The notes under the pieces: generated by a model
What the model was told of the DNA's origin: nothing
Databases searched by the model: none
What the model saw: the letters and a program-made list of their open reading frames with translations, nothing else
From: Pirellulaceae bacterium
Lineage (GTDB): Bacteria; Planctomycetota; Planctomycetia; Pirellulales; Pirellulaceae
DNA length: 64,000 nucleotides
Reading direction: 5' to 3'
Assembly (NCBI GenBank): GCA_020852965.1
Contig: JADYZV010000101.1
Coordinates: forward strand, 1-64,000
Program-made: the position numbers and the translations under genes
In this document: positions 8,672 to 18,056 of the stretch, piece by piece
How positions within the stretch are numbered: position 1 is the stretch's first letter
How the letters are laid out: every line of letters begins with the position of its first letter

Positions 8672-9853
8672 ATGCGCATAGCTTTAGTAATAACCGAGCT
8701 TCATCCAGGAGGTGCTGAAAAGTGCTTTGTCAATTTGGCCTGCTATTTGCATTCTCGCGGCCATCAGGTTGAAGTGTGGCAGTTGTGGCCTGACCCACCC
8801 CCCGAACGTCGGCAGCTCACGCAGCAATTGGACGAGCAAGGTGTTGTCTGGCATAGCGGCGGCGCTCGCTCCGCTGGGCAGTTTATCAGAGCCACGCGTT
8901 GGTTGCGCGGCGAGTTGATTGCCTTCGAGCCCGATGTGACGCAAGCATTTTTATTTCACGCCAATGTGGCTACTTCTTTGGCTCATCGTCGCTTTCCCAA
9001 AAGATTGTCGGGGCGTTTGTTTGGTGGCGCTCGCGTGGCGCAGCCCGAACGCTGGCGGCAGCGGCTACAGCGATGGGCTGCCGGGCCCATGGAGAAGCTA
9101 GTATGCGTTAGCCAAAGCGTGGCCGCGCACTGCCATTCGGTTGAGAAAATACCGCAAGATAAACTGATCGTTATCCCCAACGGCGTAGAACTACCTGCAA
9201 CGACTACGGATAATACGGTTGGCTGGAGCAGTTTGGGGTTACCGAGTGATGCACGACGAGTACTACTGTTCGTGGGGCGTTTGACCGAGCAGAAGGGAAT
9301 CGTCGATTTTATGTCGCGCGCCGTACCTGACTTGCTCGCGCGGCTCCCCGAGCATCACTTGGTGTTGATGGGGGATGGCGAGCAGTCTGCACAACTACGC
9401 GTGACGGCTCAGTCCCTCCCGTTCGCGTCGCGCATTCACTTAGTGGGCTGGCAACCGCAGGCTATCGAGTGGATGCGGGCTGCAGAGCTGCTGGTGCTTC
9501 CGACGCGCTACGAAGGCATGCCCAACGTGATTCTCGAGGCGATGTCAGTTGCCAAGCCCGTCGTCAGTTTCGCCGTCAATGGCGTGCGTGAATTATTGGG
9601 GAACACGGATACGGCGGATGTGCAATGTGTCGAACCGCTCGACTGGCCAGCCCTCGTCGAAGCGTTGGTGGCATTGGCTCGCGACACGTCTTTACAAGTG
9701 CGTTGTGGCCAAGCCAATTGGTCACGCGCCGAGCAGCACTTTCAGCTCAGTGATCAGCTTGCCCGATACGAGCGACTATATGAGTGCCCGAAGGCCTGCC
9801 ATGGCTCAGCCACTTGTCGGAGTTCAATGTATACTACGTGGACAACTCAATGA
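8672..9853 (+). CDS. GT4-type glycosyltransferase
   Basis: A GT-B fold glycosyltransferase of the GT4 type, transferring a sugar from a nucleotide-sugar donor to a cell-surface glycan or lipid. The acceptor domain opens with MRIALVITELHPGGAEK, containing the glycine-rich GGAE loop. The donor domain has LVCVSQSVAAH, VIPNGVEL, LLFVGRLTEQKG and the E-x7-E motif in LPTRYEGMPNVILEAMSVAKPV. The C-terminal 20 residues (CRSSMYTTWTTQ end) do not look conserved and may be a run-on into the disturbed DUF4058 region that starts 8 bases later. The acceptor is unknown and no polysaccharide cluster surrounds it. Confidence 0.9.
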   Translation: MRIALVITELHPGGAEKCFVNLACYLHSRGHQVEVWQLWPDPPPERRQLTQQLDEQGVVWHSGGARSAGQFIRATRWLRGELIAFEPDVTQAFLFHANVATSLAHRRFPKRLSGRLFGGARVAQPERWRQRLQRWAAGPMEKLVCVSQSVAAHCHSVEKIPQDKLIVIPNGVELPATTTDNTVGWSSLGLPSDARRVLLFVGRLTEQKGIVDFMSRAVPDLLARLPEHHLVLMGDGEQSAQLRVTAQSLPFASRIHLVGWQPQAIEWMRAAELLVLPTRYEGMPNVILEAMSVAKPVVSFAVNGVRELLGNTDTADVQCVEPLDWPALVEALVALARDTSLQVRCGQANWSRAEQHFQLSDQLARYERLYECPKACHGSATCRSSMYTTWTTQ

Positions 9854-9861
9854 AATTGTAG

Positions 9862-10371
9862 GTGATGAATAAAATGAAGAGCCCTTTTCCTGGGATGGAT
9901 CCATATCTTGAAACCCGCTGGGGCGATGTGCATACGCGTTTAAACATCTACGCCAGTGACATGCTCAGCCGCTCCCTACCAGCGGGCTTGGTGGCGCGCT
10001 GCGAAGAGCGATCCATTGTCTGCGAGAACTATGGTGCCGTTCGAGATATTTATCCAGACGTTTCAGTAGTCGAACGCGCCGCACATGAATCGATTGCGCC
10101 GGGTGGTGGAGTTGCATTGGCGGAGTCGGAATGCCTATTGCTCCCCGCAGCTACTGAAATCACTCAACGTTTCTTAGAGATTCGCGATGCGAGCTCAGGC
10201 GGGCGGATTGTGACTGTGATCGAGTTTGTTAGCCCAACCAATAAGAGAAGTGGCAGTTGTTGCAATTCTGCCTGTGCCTGTGATAATGATCGCCCACGCT
10301 GCCTTGCCATCGACCTCGGACACCATTTAGGCGGCCCACAAATGGTTCTGCCTTGGCTCCTTCCACTATGA
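9862..10371 (+). pseudogene. DUF4058-family gene, 3' truncated
   Basis: The start MKSPFPGMDPYLE and the following WGDVHTRLNIYASDML, IYPDVSVVE and VIEFVSPTNKRSG are characteristic of DUF4058, a roughly 250-residue family of unknown function frequent in planctomycetes and cyanobacteria. Homology stops abruptly after SPTNKRSG, about codon 133. The rest of the frame ([13 protein letters not shown]...) is unrelated and low-complexity, and it runs into the start of the lactate permease gene. The intact family continues for another ~100 residues, so this is a remnant left by a deletion whose right end is just upstream of the permease. It could still be translated. Confidence 0.8.
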
Positions 10372-12074
10372 GCACGGAAATCCTTGCGCTTCTCGCGCTG
10401 TTGCCAATCGCCGCCGTGGCATTGCTGCTAGTGGTATTGCGCTGGCCTGCCAGTCGGGCGATGCCGATCTGTTACGTAGTTGCAGTGGCGCTGGCGCTGG
10501 GCGTCTGGCAAGTACCACTTGTCCAAGTTACCGCTGCTTCGCTCAAAGGGATCGTGGTGGCGCTGGAGTTGTTGTACATCATCTTCGGAGCAATACTGTT
10601 GCTCAATACGGTGCGAGAAAGTGGCGGATTGCAGTCGATTCGCCAGTCGTTTAGGAACATCTCACCCGATCGTCGCGTACAAGTCATCATTGTGGCTTGG
10701 CTTTTCGGCTCGTTCATCGAAGGCTCGGCCGGTTTCGGGACGCCGGCGGCCGTGGCCGTGCCACTATTGGTCGGGCTTGGCTTTCCCGCCTTGTCGGCGG
10801 TGATTGCGGGAATGATGATTCAATGCACGCCGGTCTCGTTTGGTGCCGTTGGAACACCGATTCTGATAGGTGTATCCACCGGGTTGGCCGGTCAAGGAAC
10901 GATCGATGAATTTGCCATCCATGCGGGGTTCGAAAATGGCCGAGAGCTACTGAGCCTCATCGGCTTGCGCGTGGCCTGTCTGCATGCCATTGCAGGGACG
11001 CTTGTTCCACTGTTTGTCATCGCCACCATGACGCGTATCTTTGGCGTTCAAAGGAGTTTTTCCGAGGGGCTGCGACTGTGGCCCTTTGCGCTGTTTGCTG
11101 CTTGTGCCATGACGGTGCCCTATGTGTTGGTTGCTTGGTTGCTGGGCCCCGAGTTCCCGTCGTTGCTAGGAGGATTGATCGGTCTGGCTATCGTTATCCC
11201 AGCGGCCAAGTACGGCTTTCTGGTCCCACGCGGAGACCAGGTTTGGGACTTTCCACCGGCCGGCGATTGGCCCAGCGACTGGATGGGGAGCACAAGTGTA
11301 CAACCGGTAGCGGATCATGGCAGGCAACCAGGTTTGTTTGTCGCTTGGCTTCCCTATTTGATTGTGGCCCTGTTGCTGGTGGTAACTCGGTTGAAGTCGC
11401 TACCTGGCCTAGAGCTTTCGCCACAAGCCCTTTGCACGTGTGTCACTATTCCGCTGAAGAATTTGTTGGGGACCGACATTTCCCGAGAGGTCGTGCCACT
11501 CTACTTGCCTGGCACGGTTTTCATTGTCGCTTCTATCTGTACTTTTGTTTTACACCGTATGCACCTGCGAGACTATGCGACAGCCTGGAAGGCATCCGGG
11601 CGAACGATTGTGGCCGCTTCGGTCGCACTGATATTTACGGTGCCGATGGTGCAAGTCTTTATCAATAGCGAAGCAGGAAGCGCGGGCTACCCGGAAATGC
11701 CGTTGGCGCTTGCCAGCGGTGTCAAAGATGTCGTGGGAAACGCTTGGCCGTTGATGGCCACCTTTATCGGTGGAGTGGGAGCGGCGGTAGCTGGCAGCAA
11801 TACGGTCAGTAACATGATGTTTGCATTGTTTCAATACGATGTGGGTGTCATGCTGGGAGTAGATCCTGTCTGGATCATCGCATTGCAAGCGGTGGGCGGC
11901 GCAGCGGGAAACACGATTTGCGTACACAATGTAGTTGCCGCCTCAGCCGTTGTCGGCTTGATCGGCAAAGAGGGCCTAGTGATTCGCAAAACGCTACCAC
12001 TATTCACTTACTATGCGCTTCTTACGGGGATGATCGGATATCTAACCGTCTGGTGGCTGCACGCTCCGCCGTAG
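10368..12074 (+). CDS. lldP: L-lactate permease family transporter
   Basis: An integral membrane carrier of the LctP family, which imports L-lactate, D-lactate or glycolate with protons. It has about 12-14 hydrophobic segments. Family motifs include [45 protein letters not shown], and near the end [15 protein letters not shown] followed by [21 protein letters not shown]. The length fits the family. The ATG at 10368 is preferred; an in-frame TTG at 10353 would add five residues. No lactate dehydrogenase genes adjoin it. The following 2-hydroxyacid-type dehydrogenase gene, separated by a tandem repeat array, might act on a related substrate, but this is only positional. The upstream DNA is the deletion junction of the DUF4058 remnant. 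Confidence 0.93.
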   Translation: MSTEILALLALLPIAAVALLLVVLRWPASRAMPICYVVAVALALGVWQVPLVQVTAASLKGIVVALELLYIIFGAILLLNTVRESGGLQSIRQSFRNISPDRRVQVIIVAWLFGSFIEGSAGFGTPAAVAVPLLVGLGFPALSAVIAGMMIQCTPVSFGAVGTPILIGVSTGLAGQGTIDEFAIHAGFENGRELLSLIGLRVACLHAIAGTLVPLFVIATMTRIFGVQRSFSEGLRLWPFALFAACAMTVPYVLVAWLLGPEFPSLLGGLIGLAIVIPAAKYGFLVPRGDQVWDFPPAGDWPSDWMGSTSVQPVADHGRQPGLFVAWLPYLIVALLLVVTRLKSLPGLELSPQALCTCVTIPLKNLLGTDISREVVPLYLPGTVFIVASICTFVLHRMHLRDYATAWKASGRTIVAASVALIFTVPMVQVFINSEAGSAGYPEMPLALASGVKDVVGNAWPLMATFIGGVGAAVAGSNTVSNMMFALFQYDVGVMLGVDPVWIIALQAVGGAAGNTICVHNVVAASAVVGLIGKEGLVIRKTLPLFTYYALLTGMIGYLTVWWLHAPP

Positions 12075-12081
12075 TGCTTTG

Positions 12082-12284
12082 CCAAGCACCAAGCACCAAG
12101 CACCAAGCACCAAGCACCAAGCACCAAGCACCAAGAACCAAGAACCAAGAACCAAGAACCAAGCACCAAGCACCAAGCACCAAGAACCAAGCACCAAGCA
12201 CCAAGAACCAAGAACTAAGAACTAAGAACCAAGAACTAAGAACTAAGAACTAAGAACTAAGAACTAAGAACCAAGAACCAACAA
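12082..12284. repeat. Heptamer tandem array (~29 units)
   Basis: Consecutive 7-base units of the types CCAAGCA, CCAAGAA and CTAAGAA fill the whole gap between the permease stop and the next start codon. Variant units are clustered (GCACC at the left, AACTA at the right), which suggests expansion by slippage. The array directly forms the leader of the dehydrogenase gene. Confidence 0.95.
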
Positions 12285-12286
12285 CT

Positions 12287-13246
12287 ATGAACTCTATTCC
12301 AACCATCGCTCCAGGCACAACTAAAATCGGCTGGATTGGGACTGGCGTGATGGGTGCCAGCATGTGCGGCCACTTACTGAAAGCTGGGTTTGCCACGACC
12401 GTCTTCACTCGCAGTCGTGAGAAGGCGCAGGGCTTGCTCGATCAGGGAGCCGAGTGGGGGGCGACGCCGCGCGAAGTAGCCGAGCGTAGCGACGTGGTGT
12501 TCGCCATCGTCGGCTTTCCACGCGATGTACGGCAAGTCTTTCTATGCCCCGAGAGTGGTGCCCTAGCAGGAAGCAAGCCAGGCAATGTCCTAGTCGACAT
12601 GACGACCAGCGAACCTACTTTGGCGGTAGAGATTTTCGAAGCGGCTCGAGCGAAACAGGTACACGCCTTGGACGCGCCGGTATCGGGAGGTGACAAGGGG
12701 GCACGTGAAGCTCGGCTGTCGATCATGATCGGCGGCGAGGCCGAAGTCGTCGAGGCGCTGCAACCGTGTTGGCAGGCCATGGGCAAGACCATCGTCCATC
12801 AAGGTCCGGCGGGCTGCGGTCAACATACCAAGATGGTCAATCAGACCCTAATATCGAGTCTGATGATCGGCATGTGCGAAGCTTTGATCTACGGTCACCG
12901 CGCGGGGCTCAATCTCGAAACGGTGCTCGAGTCCGTTGGTTCTGGGGCAGCGGGTAGTTGGTCGCTAACCAATCTCGGCCCACGCATTATTGCTAACAAT
13001 TTTGATCCAGGATTTTTCGTCGAACACTTCGTGAAGGACTTGGGGATCGCCCTGGCCGAGAGCAAGCGCATGGGCCTGTCGATGCCCGGCTTGGCGCTAG
13101 CAGAACAACTCTATCTGTCGGTACAAGCCAAGGGCTGGGGCAAGCTCGGTACGCACGCGCTAACACTTGCACTAGCGGAAATGTCAGGCTTCGAGTGGAC
13201 CAGTCGCGAAACATCAAATCCCGTAGCTACCGTCGCCAGACGGTAG
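12287..13246 (+). CDS. 3-hydroxyisobutyrate/tartronate semialdehyde reductase-type dehydrogenase
   Basis: A beta-hydroxyacid dehydrogenase of 319 residues. The NAD(P)-binding motif is [18 protein letters not shown]. The substrate-binding motif [22 protein letters not shown] and the catalytic lysine region [13 protein letters not shown] are intact, followed by [10 protein letters not shown] and the all-helical C-terminal domain. Such enzymes interconvert 3-hydroxyisobutyrate, tartronate semialdehyde/glycerate or related hydroxyacids; the substrate cannot be fixed from sequence. The start codon at 12287 lies three bases after the heptamer array. No Shine-Dalgarno sequence is visible, only A-rich repeat units, so initiation may be leaderless or repeat-dependent. 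The neighbouring lactate permease suggests, but does not show, a hydroxyacid pathway. Confidence 0.92.
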   Translation: MNSIPTIAPGTTKIGWIGTGVMGASMCGHLLKAGFATTVFTRSREKAQGLLDQGAEWGATPREVAERSDVVFAIVGFPRDVRQVFLCPESGALAGSKPGNVLVDMTTSEPTLAVEIFEAARAKQVHALDAPVSGGDKGAREARLSIMIGGEAEVVEALQPCWQAMGKTIVHQGPAGCGQHTKMVNQTLISSLMIGMCEALIYGHRAGLNLETVLESVGSGAAGSWSLTNLGPRIIANNFDPGFFVEHFVKDLGIALAESKRMGLSMPGLALAEQLYLSVQAKGWGKLGTHALTLALAEMSGFEWTSRETSNPVATVARR

Positions 13247-13292
13247 AGTCGTGGCATCCGTTCACGAACATGGAGGGTTTCGACTTGCATTG

Positions 13293-13320
13293 ACCACGAA
13301 ACACACGAAGGACACGAAAA
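13293..13320. repeat. CACGAA-rich dispersed repeat, copy 2
   Basis: ACCACGAAACACACGAAGG then ACACGAAAA matches the copy at 6630-6657 at nearly all positions. It lies at the start of a 500-base gene-free stretch. Confidence 0.6.
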
Positions 13321-13521
13321 TAATCGTAGCCGTTTACGAGTTTTTCAATCGTGCCATTCGGCTGACAGCGCAAGAATGTAGGAAAGCGAGAACGTCGTCT
13401 GTGCCTGCCATCCGTGCTCCGGCCTTGCCATCCGTGCTAGCGAATGACTCGAGCGATTACAAGACTCGTGAACGGCTGCCATCCTTTTCAGCTTATCGTA
13501 CTCGATTCCAGCGCCGTTTTT

Positions 13522-13701
13522 CGAGCACGAGCACGAGCACGAGCACGAGCGCGAAAACGAAAACGAGCACGAGCACGAGCACGAGCACGAGTACGAGTAC
13601 GAGTACGAGCACGAGCACGAGCACGAGCACGAAAACAAAAACAAAAACAAAAACAAAAACAAAAACGAGCACGAGCACGAGCACGAAAATAAAAACGAAG
13701 C
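13522..13701. repeat. Hexamer tandem array (~30 units)
   Basis: CGAGCA, CGAGTA, CGAAAA and CAAAAA units follow one another for 180 bases. The array lies between the dehydrogenase and beta-propeller genes, which converge on it. Apparent long ORFs across it on both strands (such as Arg/Ala or Leu/Val runs) are by-products of the repeat. The rest of 13247-13745 holds no credible gene. Confidence 0.95.
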
Positions 13702-13745
13702 TACGCTGGATTCTTTGCGAGCATTGCGCCTTTGCGTGCGGTACG

Positions 13746-14867
13746 TTAGTTCAATACTGCACCTCGTCCGAACTGATCGCCTACTGCTTCAACTCGCGAA
13801 CCGCGAAAATGAACTTCCAATAGTTTTTCGCTCATAACCATGCGTCCTTCTTCATCGCTGAGTCGATGGGTGATTTGTCGGCTGGCCGAGTCGATAACCT
13901 CTCCGGTGGACGGCCAGCATGTTAGGCCGTCGATGCTAAATGTGATCCAGCCCGGCTGTTCGCGAAGTTGGATGCTAGTCACTTGTTTTGGCGGCATGGA
14001 ACTGACGTCGAAGACGTGCAGATGTTCGTTGTGACCATCACTGATCCAGATCTCTTTTTCATCGGGAGTCATGGCGATACCATGGCTGGGGCAGCCATGT
14101 CGCTTGACGGGACCAGTCGTAAAACCGCTGACTTCGACGCGATGTAGTTTCTTTCCCGATTTCAGATCGCCAATTTCGAAGCCCAGCAATTCGTTGACGT
14201 TCACAAAGCAGCGTGTGCCTGCACCATTGACGGTAAAGGGTCGAATCGAATTCGAAAAGGGCCCACAGGTAGCAGTGATTTGATGGGTTGTAGTATCTGC
14301 TATACTCAGCAGCGGCGATCCCAAACCAGCCAAGAACACGTGAGAGCCATCCACCGCGTAGACCGTATTGTGAGCCTGCGAGTTCGGATGTACTTCGTGC
14401 AGCACGTCTCCCGTTGCGGCATCGAGCACATACCAATTCTCTTTTTCGAAACTCGGTTGGTAGATCACCTTGCCGTCCGGCGACATCGACATGCGGTCGC
14501 AACCGTTAGGATATTGGCGCTCCCACAGGACTTGGTCGGTGTTGAGGTCGAGGCAGATCAGGTGGACTTTGGTGCTGATATACAATTTGCCCGTGGTCGC
14601 ATTGCCACAAATACCCTTCACATTGTCTGGCGTGCCATCTGCTGCCAGACCCTGGAATGGGATGCGTTTAACGAAAGCGTAGTCGTTGTCGATATCAAAC
14701 ACGATGACACCATGCCCGCCGTACTCGAGGTAGTTGCGAATACCAGGTTCGGCGACATACAGCAAGCGTTTGAGACCCTCTTCGGCCGTCGCGCGATTTG
14801 TCAGGGAGAGGCTGCAGATTAACGCTAGCAGCAGCGAACAGCGGACATTGAGAAAGGTTGACAGCAT
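13746..14867 (-). CDS. Secreted YncE-like beta-propeller protein
   Basis: A protein of about 373 residues with a signal peptide (MLSTFLNVRCSLLLALICSLSL... ending near ATAEEG). Several beta-propeller blades resemble YVTN/YncE repeats: GVIVFDIDNDYAFVKRIPF, GKLYISTKVHLICLDLNT, MSMSPDGKVIYQPSF, GIAMTPDEKEIWISDGHNEHLHVFD and ITFSIDGLTCWP. No catalytic motif is seen, so it may bind a ligand or protein outside the cytoplasm. The ATG at 14867 is chosen because a signal peptide begins there and GGGGAG lies 9 bases upstream; the frame extends to 14921 without a signal sequence. The sialidase-like gene is divergent, and a joint role in glycan handling is possible. Confidence 0.8.
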   Translation of the reverse strand: MLSTFLNVRCSLLLALICSLSLTNRATAEEGLKRLLYVAEPGIRNYLEYGGHGVIVFDIDNDYAFVKRIPFQGLAADGTPDNVKGICGNATTGKLYISTKVHLICLDLNTDQVLWERQYPNGCDRMSMSPDGKVIYQPSFEKENWYVLDAATGDVLHEVHPNSQAHNTVYAVDGSHVFLAGLGSPLLSIADTTTHQITATCGPFSNSIRPFTVNGAGTRCFVNVNELLGFEIGDLKSGKKLHRVEVSGFTTGPVKRHGCPSHGIAMTPDEKEIWISDGHNEHLHVFDVSSMPPKQVTSIQLREQPGWITFSIDGLTCWPSTGEVIDSASRQITHRLSDEEGRMVMSEKLLEVHFRGSRVEAVGDQFGRGAVLN

Positions 14868-14989
14868 AGCATGGGACTCCCCGATATTGGATGCTTGTGT
14901 TGTGATTGAATATTGCTGCATGAGTATTAGAATAGCACACTGCCAGGCGACGCCCGTGAATGTTTACGATTTTTGAGAGGACACGAGAG

Positions 14990-16045
14990 ATGCTTACACT
15001 GAGACGATGGACGATTTACATCACGATCAACGTGATGCTTGGAGTAGGGGTAATGTCTGGGGCGAGCGCGGGCGATCCGTTTGCGTTGACCGTGGTACCG
15101 GTGGGACCCGACAATCCGCGCAACAGCGAGGCGGCCATCGTGCCGCTGAAGAGTGGCGAACTGCTGCTTGGTTGGACGGAGTTCTATGCCGGCGATGCAG
15201 AGGACCACGGCCCGGCGCGGATCTCGGGGCTGCTCTCGACCGATGGTGGACGAACCTGGGGGCAGAAGTATACGCTGGTCGAGAACGATGGCGGAATGAA
15301 CGTTATGGAGGTTAACTTCTTGCGCCTGAAAAATACCGATATCGCGTTGTTCTATTGTCAGAAGAATACGGAGAGCACCGATTGCCGAGTGATGATGCGA
15401 ACGTCCGCAGACGAAGGCCAAACGTTCGGTGCCGCAAAACAATTGAGCCCAGCCGACAAATACACGGGCCTGACCAATGGACGATCAATCCGCCTGCGGA
15501 CGGGGCGAATTCTGCTCGAGGCATGGGAGGCTGGAGATAGCTACTGTTATATTTCTGATGATGACGGAGAAAGCTGGCGCGAATCTCAGCGGGTTCAACC
15601 GTCCGCAGGGAAATCGTACGAGCCCGCTTGCGTGGAGCTCAAGAACGGGGACGTGTTGATGCTGTTGCGAACCGGCTTGGGCGGCCAGTACAAGAGCATC
15701 TCCAAAGATGGTGGAGAGAGTTGGAGCGAGCCAGTTGCTACTCCCCTGGTGGGCACGGCGGCACCGGTATCGATCAGTCGAGTTCCCACCTCGGGTGATT
15801 TGCTGGCGATTTGGAATCGCAATCCAGGATCAGGGAATCGCAATCCGTTGGTTGCGGGGATTTCCAAGGATGAAGGAGAAACGTGGACGCATGTTCGCGC
15901 AGTGGAGGATGCCGCAGACGATGCATGGGCTTATCCAGCCGTCACGTGGATTGGCACCGATGCGTTCCTAACCTACTTCAACTATAAAGGAGGTCTGTCG
16001 CTTCAATTAAAGATCCTGCCGGAAAGTTGGTTCTACAAGACTTGA
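14990..16045 (+). CDS. Secreted sialidase-like (BNR/Asp-box) protein
   Basis: A six-bladed neuraminidase-type beta-propeller of about 351 residues with a signal peptide (MLTLRRWTIYITINVMLGVG..., cleavage near SGASAG). Five Asp-boxes of the form S-x-D-x-G-x-T/S-W/F are visible: STDGGRTWG, SADEGQTFG, SDDDGESWR, SKDGGESWS and SKDEGETWT. This planctomycete/Bacteroidetes group is often annotated as exo-alpha-sialidase, but many members lack the full arginine triad, so enzymatic activity and substrate are uncertain. The ATG at 14990 with upstream GAGAGGACACGAGAG is preferred over the ATG at 14960. Its 3' end overlaps the convergent phnX gene by 13 bases. Confidence 0.85.
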   Translation: MLTLRRWTIYITINVMLGVGVMSGASAGDPFALTVVPVGPDNPRNSEAAIVPLKSGELLLGWTEFYAGDAEDHGPARISGLLSTDGGRTWGQKYTLVENDGGMNVMEVNFLRLKNTDIALFYCQKNTESTDCRVMMRTSADEGQTFGAAKQLSPADKYTGLTNGRSIRLRTGRILLEAWEAGDSYCYISDDDGESWRESQRVQPSAGKSYEPACVELKNGDVLMLLRTGLGGQYKSISKDGGESWSEPVATPLVGTAAPVSISRVPTSGDLLAIWNRNPGSGNRNPLVAGISKDEGETWTHVRAVEDAADDAWAYPAVTWIGTDAFLTYFNYKGGLSLQLKILPESWFYKT

Positions 16046-16857
16046 GAATAACTTAGTTTCTTTTGATTCAACTCGTCGATCAGGGATGGCAAGTCGCTGA
16101 GCGAGTTGATGGCGGCGTGGCTACCGGCATTGCGAAACGCCTGGGCGGTTTGATTCAGGCGCGCAAGCCGTTGGTCCGCAGGTAATTCTGCGTATTCCGA
16201 TTGTGTAAGGCCGGTCAGGCTGCTGCTATCGCACACGCCAACCGACCAACATCCGGCTGCTAGCCCCGCGTGGATATCGGCAACCGTATCGCCCACTTTG
16301 ACGACGCAGGCGGGTGGGTAGACGCCCAATTGCTCCATGAGGCGATAGATCATCCAGGGTGCGGGGCGACCTTGCCGCACATCGTCGGCACACACATTGG
16401 CGTCCGGCTCAAAGCCGGCTTGCGCAGCCCGACGTGCTACGGCCTGGGCGGCTTCCCGGAAATATCCAGTCGTGCCACCGATCTTTAGGCCGCGCGAGCG
16501 TAGTTGATCGACCGTTGCCAACAACTGTGGAACCAATTCCGCGTGTTCCTCAATCGCCTGGAGTTGAAGCGGCATGAACTCGCTATACATCGTGTCGACA
16601 TCCTTGTCGGTCCAGGGATTGCCTCTGTGAGCCGTTCTCCAACGCAAAGCGATTTCGGGATCGCTCAGCATGGCGATGAGATGCTCACGCTTGTTCAGCC
16701 CCGTCGGCGCACGAGCTTCGGCGTCGGTGACTCTCACCCCGTGGGCTGCAAATACTTTGGTGAATGCCGTCGCCGGTGCGCGCGAGCCAAAGTCGACGGT
16801 CGTGCCTGCCCAGTCAAAGACCACTAGGCGAATTGCCTTGCTCTTGTTCGTATTCAT
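16033..16857 (-). CDS. phnX: Phosphonoacetaldehyde hydrolase
   Basis: A HAD-superfamily phosphonatase that splits phosphonoacetaldehyde into acetaldehyde and phosphate. The nucleophile motif VVFDWAGTTVDFGSRAP contains Asp15. The Schiff-base lysine of the cap domain is in TGLNKREHL (Lys56). Further HAD motifs are IGGTTGYF (motif II) and VKVGDTVADIHAGLAAG (motif IV). At 274 residues it has the usual length. The start codon overlaps the stop of the upstream Fe-alcohol dehydrogenase by one base (TAATG), so the two are translationally coupled. The 2-aminoethylphosphonate transaminase PhnW that usually supplies its substrate is not present nearby, and the dehydrogenase may supply it instead by oxidising 2-hydroxyethylphosphonate. 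Confidence 0.95.
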   Translation of the reverse strand: MNTNKSKAIRLVVFDWAGTTVDFGSRAPATAFTKVFAAHGVRVTDAEARAPTGLNKREHLIAMLSDPEIALRWRTAHRGNPWTDKDVDTMYSEFMPLQLQAIEEHAELVPQLLATVDQLRSRGLKIGGTTGYFREAAQAVARRAAQAGFEPDANVCADDVRQGRPAPWMIYRLMEQLGVYPPACVVKVGDTVADIHAGLAAGCWSVGVCDSSSLTGLTQSEYAELPADQRLARLNQTAQAFRNAGSHAAINSLSDLPSLIDELNQKKLSYSQVL

Positions 16858-18056
16858 TAGTTTAGTTTTTCACTTCTATTCAAAATTGGATGCGTTTGGA
16901 GCGTTTCGCCCTTATCATTCCCACGAAGTAATCGCAACAACGCTTGGGGATTAGTCTTTCGAGGGTTGTTGGACAAGCGTTGCGCGTTGACACTGCTCAC
17001 AAGCTGCCGCAGTTGACCGTCTTCCTGAATGCCAGCTTCCGCCAATGAAATAGGGCAGCCTAAGTCAGCTACGAGCCTATCTATCCGCTGGCATGCCTCG
17101 GCGACACCGGTTGCTTCAAGCAGTTTGACAATCACCGAGATACGTTGGAGTACATGCTCGGCACCTCGCGGGTCAGCACAGTCATCGGCCGTTACGCGAG
17201 CGTTGTAGGCCAGCATGGAGCTGAGTGTCATCGCGACAGCCGTGCCGTGAGGAATGTTGTGACGTGACGTTAACGCGTAGGACAGCGCATGCGGCGCAGT
17301 GGTCTTGCTGATATTGATCGCCTTACCGGCGAGGTGTGCAGCTTGACTCATTCCCAGTCGAGCTGCCGGTGTCGGCTCTTTTGTCGCTGGCACAAGATGT
17401 TTTAGCGCGTGGCGCGCTGCGTCAGTGGCGTAAACGATCGACTCGTCCGTCGCACCGACGGCCCAGATGGACTCAATGGCTTGGCAGAAGGCGTCCAGAC
17501 CGGTAGCTGCTGTGACGCCGGCAGGCAAACTGTGCGTCAGCCGAGGATCCACGACGGCGTAGTTTGGCAACATCGAAGCATGGGACACCGAGTACTTTTC
17601 GCCGTCGACGTAGGCGACCGCGAACTGCGTGGCCTCGCTTCCCGTACCGGCGGTTGTGGGGATCACAATCAGGGGCGGGCCGTTGCCAATGATCGAGGAC
17701 TGTCCGGTAACGATGTCGCGTGGCGAATCAAGCTGGCGGGACAGGGCTGCGATAATCTTTCCCAGATCGATCGCTGTGCCTCCACCCAACGCAATGACCA
17801 AGTCAGGACTGAATGCGCGAGATTGCTGCACACCTCGTTCGATATCGGCGATCTTCGGATTCAATTCAAAGCCAGAGAATCTAGCGACGATGCGGGATCG
17901 CAAGATGGGCTGCAACACCACGTCGGCACCACAAGCCGCGTACGCCGACTCATCGACGACGAACAGGAGTCGCTCTGCGGAATTGCGCTCGATGATGCCA
18001 CCGACTTCGCTCAGAGCGCCTTCTTTAAGATAAACCGCGCCATCCGCAATCGTCAT
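16857..18056 (-). CDS. Phosphonate-associated iron-containing alcohol dehydrogenase
   Basis: A group III Fe-dependent alcohol dehydrogenase. NAD-binding features are LVIALGGGTAIDLGK and IPTTAGTGSEATQFAV, followed by EKYSVSHASMLPNYAVVDP. Metal-site residues lie in TGLDAFCQAIES, TTAPHALSYAL and IPHGTAV. At the second ligand position Gln replaces the His of most family members (DAFCQ rather than DxxxH); this may be typical of the phosphonate subgroup, which I could not check. Members of this subgroup interconvert phosphonoacetaldehyde and 2-hydroxyethylphosphonate. Its coupling to phnX points to catabolism. The ATG at 18056, five bases after GGAG, is preferred over the ATG at 18089. A transporter gene is transcribed divergently. 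Confidence 0.88.
   Translation of the reverse strand: MTIADGAVYLKEGALSEVGGIIERNSAERLLFVVDESAYAACGADVVLQPILRSRIVARFSGFELNPKIADIERGVQQSRAFSPDLVIALGGGTAIDLGKIIAALSRQLDSPRDIVTGQSSIIGNGPPLIVIPTTAGTGSEATQFAVAYVDGEKYSVSHASMLPNYAVVDPRLTHSLPAGVTAATGLDAFCQAIESIWAVGATDESIVYATDAARHALKHLVPATKEPTPAARLGMSQAAHLAGKAINISKTTAPHALSYALTSRHNIPHGTAVAMTLSSMLAYNARVTADDCADPRGAEHVLQRISVIVKLLEATGVAEACQRIDRLVADLGCPISLAEAGIQEDGQLRQLVSSVNAQRLSNNPRKTNPQALLRLLRGNDKGETLQTHPILNRSEKLN

Noticed and set aside
12011-12253. Open frames across the heptamer array
   Set aside because: Low-complexity products (repeated CLVLGAW-like or PSTKHQA-like units) of a 7-base repeat; they overlap the permease end and lack any support.
13251-13823. 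Long open frames on both strands across the hexamer array
   Set aside because: They translate to simple Arg/Ala, Ser/Thr or Leu/Val/Phe runs created by the repeat and have no conserved parts or ribosome binding sites.
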